Source: DATFYI01 sp035315125
Lineage (GTDB): Bacteria > Chloroflexota > Anaerolineae > Anaerolineales > Anaerolineaceae
Reading direction: 5' to 3'
Length of the DNA stretch: 17,672 nucleotides
Assembly: GCA_035315125.1 (NCBI GenBank)
Contig: DATFYI010000321.1
Span: 1-17,672 of the forward strand
The translations under genes and the position numbers were made by a program. Under the pieces are notes generated by a model. That model saw nothing but the letters and a program-made list of their open reading frames with translations, was not told where the DNA came from and searched no databases. Shown here in pieces: positions 8,670 through 15,046 of this stretch. Position 1 is the first letter of the stretch, and every line of letters starts with the position of its first letter.

Positions 8670-10328
8670 TTAACCTGTCTTGGCGCGATTTTTACCCAAA
8701 TGTTTGGCGGTGTATAAAGCTGTGTCTGAGCGGTCCAACAGAGCTTCAAAATTAGAATCTACCGTTTTTGCCTGGACAGAACCGATACTAATCGTCACCT
8801 GGATTTGGTGACCTTCAATGGACGTAACATGCTCAGCCACATTATTGACAATACGCTCAGCAACCTGTTGGCCTGCAATTAGCTCAGTCTCAGGTAATAC
8901 AGCAACAAACTCTTCTCCACCATATCGCCCTAATAAATCCCTTGCTCGCAGGCTGGATTTAATGGTGGCGCTCACGTCCGCCAGGACTTTATCACCAACA
9001 AGATGTCCATAATTGTCATTCACCCTTTTAAAATCATCAATATCCATCATCATTGCTACCAGTGGTTGTCCCGAATAACGGGCAGCATTAAAGGCATAAT
9101 TAGCCAAAGTTGTTAAGTGTCTGCGATTAAACAATCCTGTAAGGGAATCAATTGTAGCCAGAATTTCCATTTCAGCCATTGCCCGGCGGTGGATTGATAT
9201 TTGCTTAAGCAAAGCCTGGTTTTTAAGGTGGTAGATTTCCGAATCAATTTGGGTTGCTTCAGCTTCTTGAAGCACAATCCAATTCGCCAAGCGTCGTTGG
9301 GTATCCTCGTTATAAACCTGTGATTTCAAAGAATGAAAGAGTTTATATTGTTCCAGCGCATTTTGAAAATCGTTCTTTTCTTCATAGATTCTGGCAATCA
9401 ATTCATGGAATTGATATTTAAAACGGTTAACGCCACGGTTTTCAACATTCTCGAGTGATTGGCGAAGCAAATTTTCTGCTTCATTAAATCTGCCTTGACC
9501 GATGGCAACGCGCGCCAGACTTAAAACAAGCTCGTCTGGATCAATTCCATATCCCGTACTGAATTCCTGGGCTTGCTTGAAATATTTCTCTGCTTGCGAG
9601 TACTCCTGTTTGGCCATGTAAATTTGGCCTGTTGTGTCCAGAGCAGTAGATTGTAGGTCCACAGAATTCAATTGACGGGCAATTTCAAGGCTTCTTTCAG
9701 CATTTTCAAGGGCGTCGTCGTACGCAAAAATCTCGAATTGCGTCATAGCCAAATTGTTATATGTGATGGATCGTTTGCGAAGGTTGTCCGTTCCTTCGAG
9801 ATAGCCTAATGCGCGCTGAAGGACATTGATCGATTGCTGTTTGTCGCCGACCTCACCATAGATCGCTCCGAGTGTAGCGAGAAGATCCGCTTCTTGACGA
9901 GTATTTCCATTTTCTCTTGCAATCTTTAATGCTTTAAAAATGGTATCGAAAGCCATGGGTAGATTGCCGAGATTGAAATAAGACCAACTTAATGAATCTG
10001 AAACGATTAACCAATTCTCCAGATCAGGTAAAGCTTCAAGGATTGCATTGGCTTCTAATAAATTGGACAGGGCTGCGCCGTAATCACAACGCAATTTGGC
10101 GATTTCGCCAAGCGTTCGAAGGCTGAGCCCTACGCCCTTTGAATAGGGTACCGATCCAGTATTGTTTCCGCGAGAAAGTGTTAATGCTTGATCGGCTAGA
10201 TCAAAGGAACGTGCCGGATCAATGTAGTTTAACTCCCAGGCTAGCAAATTAAGGGTATCTATTCGCTCAATCAACCCTTTAGCATTAACAAGTTCATCTT
10301 CGAGATCTTTGATGGATTTCGACGTCAT
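8670..10328 (-). CDS. TPR-repeat diguanylate cyclase (GGDEF domain), paralogue
   Basis: The 552-residue protein has the same plan as its downstream neighbour: TPR-like helices through about residue 340, a helical linker (about 345-390) and a GGDEF domain (about 391-552). Visible motifs are DSLTGLFNR (394-402), MDIDDFKRVNDNYGH (428-442), GGEEF (470-474) and the inhibitory site RARD (461-464) five residues before it. It is predicted to be an active, product-inhibited cyclic di-GMP synthase in the cytoplasm. The N-terminal 50 residues align closely with the paralogue (AWEL, DPxRS, LAxQAL, LSR), which points to tandem duplication followed by divergence. A weak AGG lies five bases before the ATG. 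The upstream region carries a TATAAT and a perfect palindrome, so the two cyclases are probably transcribed together from there. Confidence 0.9.
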   Translation of the reverse strand: MTSKSIKDLEDELVNAKGLIERIDTLNLLAWELNYIDPARSFDLADQALTLSRGNNTGSVPYSKGVGLSLRTLGEIAKLRCDYGAALSNLLEANAILEALPDLENWLIVSDSLSWSYFNLGNLPMAFDTIFKALKIARENGNTRQEADLLATLGAIYGEVGDKQQSINVLQRALGYLEGTDNLRKRSITYNNLAMTQFEIFAYDDALENAERSLEIARQLNSVDLQSTALDTTGQIYMAKQEYSQAEKYFKQAQEFSTGYGIDPDELVLSLARVAIGQGRFNEAENLLRQSLENVENRGVNRFKYQFHELIARIYEEKNDFQNALEQYKLFHSLKSQVYNEDTQRRLANWIVLQEAEATQIDSEIYHLKNQALLKQISIHRRAMAEMEILATIDSLTGLFNRRHLTTLANYAFNAARYSGQPLVAMMMDIDDFKRVNDNYGHLVGDKVLADVSATIKSSLRARDLLGRYGGEEFVAVLPETELIAGQQVAERIVNNVAEHVTSIEGHQIQVTISIGSVQAKTVDSNFEALLDRSDTALYTAKHLGKNRAKTG

Positions 10329-10374
10329 ATCGGCCTGTAAATTTGATCGTTCGAAGTTGAGCGGCTTATTTTTT

Positions 10375-10380
10375 ATTATA
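10375..10380 (-). promoter_or_regulatory. Candidate -10 element for the TPR-GGDEF genes
   Basis: The - strand reads TATAAT about 47 bp upstream of the start at 10328. The -35 position, at 17 bp spacing, is the poor match ATAAAT and falls inside the palindrome 10391-10408. The rest of the gap 10329-10551 is very AT-rich. A + strand TATAAT at 10485-10490 might have served the pseudogene. Confidence 0.4.
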
Positions 10381-10390
10381 CTTCTCTCGA

Positions 10391-10408
10391 TTGTTATATT
10401 TATAACAA
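10391..10408. promoter_or_regulatory. Perfect 18-bp palindrome, candidate operator
   Basis: TTGTTATATTTATAACAA is two perfect 8-base arms (TTGTTATA, TATAACAA) around TT. It starts 10 bp upstream of the candidate -10 at 10375-10380, so it would cover roughly -23 to -40 of that promoter. A dimeric repressor bound here would block RNA polymerase. The binding protein is unknown. Confidence 0.45.
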
Positions 10409-10551
10409 ATCCACTAACATAAGTGTACTCTCAAAGAATCGAATGCATCATAAAATATTTGTAAAAATTAATTCAATAATTATTTATAATTCGGCCAATA
10501 TTATCTTATTAATATACAATCAATGCTGGGTCAGCAATGATAGGGAATACT

Positions 10552-10781
10552 ATGTCTCCGAACTTTTTATGTCCTGCTTGTGGCTCCCCATTAGAAACAG
10601 ATGGCAGGGAAAGCACAATTTATAACTCGTTTTGGCAGCGCCGGAAACCAACCCGGTCAGTTTCAGGCAATTGAAACCTATTGATATTCCGGAAGGAGCA
10701 CCTTTTGGAATAGCATTTGATGATCTTGACAATCTATTTGTTTCTAATCGTACGAAAATCTATGAGTTGGCTGCGCAATAG
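10552..10781 (+). pseudogene. Remnant of a zinc-ribbon/NHL-repeat protein gene
   Basis: Three short reading frames in the same direction each give a recognisable piece. Frame A from the ATG at 10552 gives a zinc-ribbon-like start, MSPNFLCPACGSPLE, and stops at 10674. Frame B (10622-10684) gives ITRFGSAGNQPGQFQ, a typical NHL-repeat edge. Frame C (10677-10781) gives PFGIAFDDLDNLFVSNRT followed by KIYEL, the core of an NHL repeat, then TAG. The ATG is preceded by AGGGA at 10542-10546 with five bases between, so the original start signal survives. The second Cys pair of the ribbon and most repeats are missing, so at least one large deletion and one or two frameshifts have happened. Its last 22 bp overlap the convergent HAD gene. 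NHL proteins form beta-propellers that bind partners. The family call rests on motif recognition alone. Confidence 0.65.
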
Positions 10782-11434
10782 AAAGCAAACTCCTTGCCAA
10801 ATTCTATCCAGTGGATAAATGAGTCGATTTCAGTAAAGATTTTGTAGGCTTGGGAATGTGTTTCTTTCAATAAGGTCGAACTTTGTGCCCAGGCTGCGCC
10901 TATCGGCAGCAAGCCGGATTCGATTGAGGCTTGTATATCATAGGGTGTGTCCCCAACATAGGCCGCTTGTTCAGGCCGCATTCCCCAACGTTCCAATACT
11001 TTTCGAAAGCAGCGTGGCTTATCTGCCCTGTCCGGAAAGCCAGTTTCCATTATATCAATCCAATCACTTAAGCCTAGTATGCGCAGGCTGATTACTGCCG
11101 AGTAATACCCTTTTCCAGTTACAATTGCCGTGTAGATGCCTTTGACCCGTAGCAAGGCTAATGCCTTCATCACACCTGGAAATGGTGTTTTACATTCAAG
11201 CAGATGTAATTGTTGGTATAAGTCCAAAAAATACGGCAGAGTTTCTGCCAGGCGACCTGGCACCATCTGTTCCAATACGCCTTCGTCGCTGGGGCCAAAT
11301 AGACTGGTAACCTCATTTTCAGTGAGAAACTTACCGGTAAAATGTTGTGCGGTAAGCTGGTAAGCCTGGATGCAAAATGGCAGCGTATTTGCCAGGGTAC
11401 CATCCAGGTCAAAAAGAATTCCTTGCAGTGGCAT
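10760..11434 (-). CDS. HAD-superfamily hydrolase, phosphoglycolate-phosphatase-like
   Basis: The 224-residue protein is likely a cytoplasmic phosphatase of a small phosphorylated metabolite. The HAD motifs are in order: DLDGT (9-13) with nucleophile Asp9 and acid/base Asp11, motif II Thr106 in AIVTGKG, Lys139 in DKPR, and motif IV GDTPYD (161-166). A helical cap lies between motif I and II, at about 17-85, as in the Gph/beta-phosphoglucomutase group. AAGGAG (11443-11448) lies 8 bp before the ATG, a strong ribosome binding site. It follows the MFS gene by 28 bp and is probably in the same transcript, so it may dephosphorylate something linked to the imported compound. The last ten residues overlap the convergent pseudogene and may be a tail gained by stop loss. 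The substrate is not predictable. Confidence 0.88.
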   Translation of the reverse strand: MPLQGILFDLDGTLANTLPFCIQAYQLTAQHFTGKFLTENEVTSLFGPSDEGVLEQMVPGRLAETLPYFLDLYQQLHLLECKTPFPGVMKALALLRVKGIYTAIVTGKGYYSAVISLRILGLSDWIDIMETGFPDRADKPRCFRKVLERWGMRPEQAAYVGDTPYDIQASIESGLLPIGAAWAQSSTLLKETHSQAYKIFTEIDSFIHWIEFGKEFAFYCAANS

Positions 11435-11462
11435 TCAAAAATCTCCTTGCTTCAAGATTAAT

Positions 11463-12635
11463 CTATTCTTTAACGAGTTGTCGAACCGGAGAGCGTTTTC
11501 TGGTAAATTGGATAATCACAAAATTGCAGATAAATAATACGATAACGACTCCATAGGCCTGTCGGATGCCTATTGTATCAGCGAGGTACCCCAGAACAAG
11601 TGGAAGGATCAAAATTCCAGTGCCTGAAGCCAACGTGGCGCGAGAACTGGCCTGAGTTGAATACCCGTTCGCTGCATCTATCGCCAAGGAAATGATCAGC
11701 GGATAGAGACTGGCAACCCCTAAGCCAGTGACGAATAACCCTATCAAGCTCAAAAGAATAAGGCCGCTTTTCCAAAAAATCAAGAAACCAGCGCCTGCAA
11801 GCAGAATGGAAGCCAGGACCAGGCTGCCTGCTGAAAAACGCTGGACTAAACGGCTCACGACCAGACGCCCCAGCACCATACCAGCAAGAAACAGGCTGAC
11901 TGCCTGGGAGGCATCCACTATGAGCATACCCAGTCCGTTTTCCAGGTAATCGGCGCTCCATGAAATCATACAAAATTCTATTGCTACACTCAAGAATAAA
12001 GAAAGCCAGTATAACCAATACAATCCGGGAAGCCGGCCTTCCGATTGGACATTCTGCACTTGAGAAGTGGTGGGCATTGGTGATATTGTTTTCCTGAACC
12101 CTAGCCACAGAAAAATTGGACAGATTGCAGCGATTCCCAAGGCTAATCGCCAGTTATTTAGATAACGGGCAAATAGACCCACCAGTAAGGGAGCAGAAAT
12201 TGCTATTAGAGAGCAGATCATATTTGCTTCTGATAGAGCAACTGATTGAAGTTCACCGTATTGATCAGAAATAATTGCAGGAATAGTAGCCAATATGAGG
12301 GAACCGACTAAACCCATCAGAAAAGAACCGCCAATCGTAATGATTGAATTCCTGCCAGTCATAACCAATATGGCTCCAAGGCTCATTCCGATCGCACCAA
12401 TCCAGAGAACTTGCCATTTTCCCACACGGTCAATCAAAAAGTGACCGCCCAGACCTACCAACAGAATACCGATCGCAAATGCAGTATAGTGCAGGCTGCT
12501 GATCGTATAAGATAATTTGAGTTCGTCCTTTAAGAAGGGAGTGATCGGACCAATGATATTCAGAAAATAACCATATAGAGCCAAAAATAGATAAGCTAGC
12601 CAGGTGAAGCGATTTCGATAAAAGTTTACAGGCAA
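11463..12635 (-). CDS. Major facilitator superfamily (MFS) transporter
   Basis: The 390-residue integral membrane protein has about twelve hydrophobic helices in two halves, split by a polar central loop at about 181-203. GGHFLIDRVGKW (63-74) matches the MFS motif A between TM2 and TM3. The first helix begins at about residue 12 and the last ends near 377, the usual size for a secondary transporter. The start is a TTG at 12633-12635: AGGAG lies 8 bp upstream and no in-frame ATG gives a better fit. It is divergent from the DeoR-type regulator and leads a two-gene unit with the HAD phosphatase. The regulator family and the phosphatase suggest a sugar or sugar-like substrate, but this is inferred from context. 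Overall resemblance is to sugar/FucP-like or cyanate-like MFS carriers, with no firm subfamily. Confidence 0.88.
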   Translation of the reverse strand: MPVNFYRNRFTWLAYLFLALYGYFLNIIGPITPFLKDELKLSYTISSLHYTAFAIGILLVGLGGHFLIDRVGKWQVLWIGAIGMSLGAILVMTGRNSIITIGGSFLMGLVGSLILATIPAIISDQYGELQSVALSEANMICSLIAISAPLLVGLFARYLNNWRLALGIAAICPIFLWLGFRKTISPMPTTSQVQNVQSEGRLPGLYWLYWLSLFLSVAIEFCMISWSADYLENGLGMLIVDASQAVSLFLAGMVLGRLVVSRLVQRFSAGSLVLASILLAGAGFLIFWKSGLILLSLIGLFVTGLGVASLYPLIISLAIDAANGYSTQASSRATLASGTGILILPLVLGYLADTIGIRQAYGVVIVLFICNFVIIQFTRKRSPVRQLVKE

Positions 12636-12643
12636 AAGAAATT

Positions 12644-12648
12644 CTCCT
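12644..12648 (-). promoter_or_regulatory. Ribosome binding site fixing the TTG start of the MFS gene
   Basis: The - strand reads AGGAG here, 8 bases before the TTG at 12633-12635. This good spacing supports the rare TTG start. Confidence 0.7.
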
Positions 12649-12673
12649 AAATGCCATAAAAATAGAAAAAATA

Positions 12674-12682
12674 TGCTATACT
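12674..12682 (+). promoter_or_regulatory. Candidate extended -10 promoter for the DeoR-type regulator gene
   Basis: TGCTATACT fits an extended -10 (TGnTATAAT with one mismatch), about 60 bp upstream of the ATG at 12743. No clear -35 is seen, which extended -10 promoters can tolerate. It is 3 bp from the - strand -10 of the MFS gene. Confidence 0.4.
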
Positions 12683-12697
12683 ATTATTATAACAGCA
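12674..12697. promoter_or_regulatory. Imperfect dyad covering both -10 elements, candidate operator
   Basis: A 24-bp imperfect inverted repeat has TGCT (12674-12677) and AGCA (12694-12697) as outer arms and pairs 8 of 12 positions about a centre at 12685/12686. It spans the -10 elements of both divergent promoters. The adjacent DeoR-type regulator is the natural candidate to bind it, silencing both directions. AT-richness raises the chance of a fortuitous dyad. Confidence 0.3.
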
Positions 12698-12714
12698 AAA
12701 ACAAGAAATATAAA
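12686..12714 (-). promoter_or_regulatory. Candidate promoter for the MFS-HAD unit
   Basis: On the - strand TTTATA (12709-12714) and TATAAT (12686-12691) are separated by exactly 17 bp, a good sigma-70-like arrangement. Transcription would start near 12679, about 45 bases before the TTG start. Confidence 0.5.
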
Positions 12715-12742
12715 GAAGAATCGTGCAAATACGAGGATAAAA

Positions 12743-13498
12743 ATGCTTTCCGCTGAACGTCGAAAATTAATCTTGAATATCTTGAAACGAGACGGACGGG
12801 TTGTTGTTCCGGCCCTGAGTGGTGAATTGGGTGTTTCGATTGATACAGTCCGGCGAGATTTGCGCGATCTGGCGGCGGAAGGTCAATTACAGCGAGTGCA
12901 CGGTGGCGCGTTGCCATCTTCGCCAGCCTCCACCAGTTTTACAGATCGCCAGCGCCATCTGACTCCTGAAAAAATATCGATCGCCACCAAAGCCGCCCAA
13001 ATGGTAGAAAATGGGATGGTGATCGTTATGGGCGGGGGCATTACCAATGTCCAGACGGCAGAACATTTCCCATATGATTTGCGCGCTACTGTAATTACCC
13101 ATAACCCACACGTGGCTGTTGCTTTGGTTGACCATCCAGAAGTAGAAGTTATACTAGTCGGTGGAAAGGTGTTCAAATACACTATGGTAACCGTCGGCGC
13201 TGAGACGGTGGAGGCTTTTCGAAGAATACGAGCAGATTTGTGCTTTTTAGGTGTATGCAGCTTGCATCCTGAGGTCGGGATCAGTAATGTACACTATGAT
13301 GAATCCCAGGTCCAGCGCGCATTAATCGACTGTGCCGGTGAAGTTGTGGCTTTGGCATCATCTGAAAAACTTGGCACAGCTGGGCCCTATGTAATAGGAT
13401 CGTTGAGCGAACTTAATTTGATTATCACAGATCAAAAAATTACAGATGAAGCGATCGAGCCGTATAAAGCCCTGGGTATTGAGGTCATTCGCGCATAA
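12743..13498 (+). CDS. DeoR-family transcriptional regulator
   Basis: The 251-residue protein has the DeoR layout: an N-terminal helix-turn-helix (about 1-55, with ELGVSIDTVRRDL at 28-40 and RVHGGA at 51-56) and a C-terminal phosphosugar-sensing domain (about 75-235). Members usually repress sugar genes and release DNA when a phosphorylated metabolite binds. Here the effector loop reads VIVMGGGITN (93-102) where many relatives have a D-S-G-T-T pattern, so the Asp and one Thr are absent. Near the end ASSEKLG (205-211) stands in for the usual ADSSKFG. The ligand may therefore differ or binding may be weak. GAGG lies a few bases before the ATG. It is divergent from the MFS-HAD pair, whose promoter is within 60 bp, so it most likely controls that pair and itself. 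No terminator was recognised downstream. Confidence 0.9.
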   Translation: MLSAERRKLILNILKRDGRVVVPALSGELGVSIDTVRRDLRDLAAEGQLQRVHGGALPSSPASTSFTDRQRHLTPEKISIATKAAQMVENGMVIVMGGGITNVQTAEHFPYDLRATVITHNPHVAVALVDHPEVEVILVGGKVFKYTMVTVGAETVEAFRRIRADLCFLGVCSLHPEVGISNVHYDESQVQRALIDCAGEVVALASSEKLGTAGPYVIGSLSELNLIITDQKITDEAIEPYKALGIEVIRA

Positions 13499-13595
13499 GA
13501 AACCGAATGCGGCAGAACCATCGGATTAAGCGATTTTATAAACAAATTTCAGGTCGGTTATGGATTTATATTACTGTGGGGGAATGTCTTAATAG

Positions 13596-13604
13596 TGATA
13601 TGAT
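13596..13604 (+). promoter_or_regulatory. Candidate extended -10 promoter for the molybdenum hydroxylase genes
   Basis: TGATATGAT fits an extended -10 (TGnTATAAT with one mismatch), about 70 bp before the ATG at 13674. No convincing -35 was found. Nothing else was recognised in the 175-bp gap 13499-13673 apart from the ribosome binding site GGAG at 13663-13666. Confidence 0.3.
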
Positions 13605-13673
13605 AGAAACAATCTCCAATTCATCCAGTTTATTAATAGATAAATAATATTTCCAAAAAACCGGAGCTGTCCG

Positions 13674-14567
13674 ATGGAAAAATTTCACTATATTCGAGCA
13701 ACGAGCGTCACAGAAGCTATTGAATTGTTAAATGAGCCAGGCATCGTCAGCCGGCCGTTAGCAGGTGGAACCGATTTAGTTTTACTTGCTCGATTGGATA
13801 AAATCTGTGACCGGGTGGTGGACATTACCCAGATCCCTGAACTCCATCAAATCATGCGGAATAATGACCAAATAGTTATTGGAGCCGGTGCGACATTTAG
13901 TGAAATTATTGAGAGTGGTATTGTCCAGGAGACAGCGCCAGTATTGGTTCAAGCCTGCTGTCAGATAGGCGCACCACAGATTCGAAATATGGGCACAATC
14001 GGTGGAAATGTTGCCAACGCGGCTGCCTGTGCTGATTCGATCCCGGCCCTGGTTTGCCTGGATGCAGTTGCGACTGTTCTAACAAAAAATGGAGAGCACC
14101 GCTGGCCTGTTGCTGAATTGATTGTCCGACCGAACAGGACTCAAATTCCAAAAGGTGGATTGTTGGTTTCGCTATCCTACATTGCCCCACAGCCTGGCAG
14201 CCGGAGTACTTTTTTGAAATTGGGAAGGAGAAACGCCCTGGCTATTTCTCGATTGACAATTGCTGCGTTAGGTCGTTTGGATAGTGCTGGAATGATCGCC
14301 GAAACCCGCATTGTACCTGGTTCAGCGACACCTCAGATTGTGCGTTTTACCAGAGTTGAAGCCGGCCTTGTTGGTCAGCTGCCAACCGAATCACTTTGTC
14401 GCGAAGCAAGTTTGCAAACCGTTGCAGAAATGACTGGGATTACCGGGAGGCGGTGGTCCAGTGAATTCAAAGAGCCGGCTTTACAAGCCATGGTAAATCG
14501 AGCCCTGCTGCAAGTCTTCGGATTATCCCAGCGACTTTCGCAAAACACAGAAGGGTTAGCCATATGA
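13674..14567 (+). CDS. Molybdenum hydroxylase FAD-binding (medium) subunit
   Basis: The 297-residue protein is the flavin subunit of a xanthine dehydrogenase/CO dehydrogenase-family enzyme and passes electrons from the iron-sulfur subunit to an acceptor. Both FAD-binding loops are visible: AGGTD (30-34) and IRNMGTIGGNVANAAACAD (103-121). The remainder (about 180-285) fits the CO dehydrogenase flavoprotein C-terminal domain. Length is normal for CoxM/XdhB-type subunits. GGAG at 13663-13666 lies 7 bases before the ATG. It is the first gene of the unit, and its stop overlaps the start of the 2Fe-2S subunit by ATGA. The enzyme should be cytoplasmic, and the substrate is not determined by this subunit. 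Confidence 0.93.
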   Translation: MEKFHYIRATSVTEAIELLNEPGIVSRPLAGGTDLVLLARLDKICDRVVDITQIPELHQIMRNNDQIVIGAGATFSEIIESGIVQETAPVLVQACCQIGAPQIRNMGTIGGNVANAAACADSIPALVCLDAVATVLTKNGEHRWPVAELIVRPNRTQIPKGGLLVSLSYIAPQPGSRSTFLKLGRRNALAISRLTIAALGRLDSAGMIAETRIVPGSATPQIVRFTRVEAGLVGQLPTESLCREASLQTVAEMTGITGRRWSSEFKEPALQAMVNRALLQVFGLSQRLSQNTEGLAI

Positions 14568-15046
14568 AACTAGAATTTCAACTGGATGGTTCTAACGTAA
14601 GTATTGATGCGCCAGCTGATATTACACTGCTCAAATTGCTGAGGGATTATTTGGGAATGACCGGGACAAAGGAGGGCTGTGGTATAGGCGAATGCGGAGC
14701 TTGTTCTGTGATTATAGACGGCCGATTGATTAATTCATGTCTAACTCTGGCAGCCCAGGCGGCGGGACGCAAGGTAATCACGATTGAAGGGATTCGTGGA
14801 CCGGATGGTGGCCCAAATGATTTGCAGAAAAACTTTATCGAATATGGTGCAGTTCAATGTGGTTATTGTATTCCAGGAATGGTGTTAGCCGGGGAAGCAT
14901 TATTAACCAGAAATCCCAATCCCAGCCGGATGGAGATTCGTGAGGCGGTTTCGGGGAATCTGTGTCGGTGTACTGGTTACCAGCAGATCATCGATGCAAT
15001 TTACGCCACTGCTGCCAGCAGGAAGGAGTTTAAAATCCATGCCTGA
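14564..15046 (+). CDS. Molybdenum hydroxylase 2Fe-2S (small) subunit
   Basis: The 160-residue protein carries two [2Fe-2S] clusters that link the molybdenum site to FAD. All eight ligands are present. The N-terminal plant-ferredoxin-like cluster uses Cys39, Cys44, Cys47 and Cys59, and the C-terminal helical cluster uses Cys99, Cys102, Cys134 and Cys136, in the typical QCGYC and CRCTGY contexts. The size matches CoxS/XdhC-type small subunits. It overlaps the FAD subunit by 4 bp (ATGA) and the Mo subunit by 8 bp, so the three are translated as one coupled set. No Tat or Sec signal is present, so the enzyme should be cytoplasmic. Confidence 0.95.
   Translation: MKLEFQLDGSNVSIDAPADITLLKLLRDYLGMTGTKEGCGIGECGACSVIIDGRLINSCLTLAAQAAGRKVITIEGIRGPDGGPNDLQKNFIEYGAVQCGYCIPGMVLAGEALLTRNPNPSRMEIREAVSGNLCRCTGYQQIIDAIYATAASRKEFKIHA
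15021..15028 (+). promoter_or_regulatory. Ribosome binding site deciding the Mo-subunit start
   Basis: GGAAGGAG lies 10 bases before the ATG at 15039. It favours that ATG over the in-frame ATG at 14940, which would add 33 residues read through the out-of-frame end of the small subunit. Confidence 0.75.

Noticed and set aside
10443..10625. 60-codon + strand open frame before and across the pseudogene start
   Set aside because: The first half is translated AT-rich spacer and the second is an out-of-frame reading of the zinc-ribbon piece.
11578..12108. 176-codon - strand open frame
   Set aside because: It is a shifted frame within the MFS gene, whose own frame gives clear membrane helices.
14940..15038. 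Longer N-terminus for the Mo subunit from an ATG at 14940
   Set aside because: The extra 33 codons overlap the conserved Cys-rich end of the 2Fe-2S subunit in another frame. The ATG at 15039 has GGAAGGAG upstream and begins with the family-typical N-terminus.
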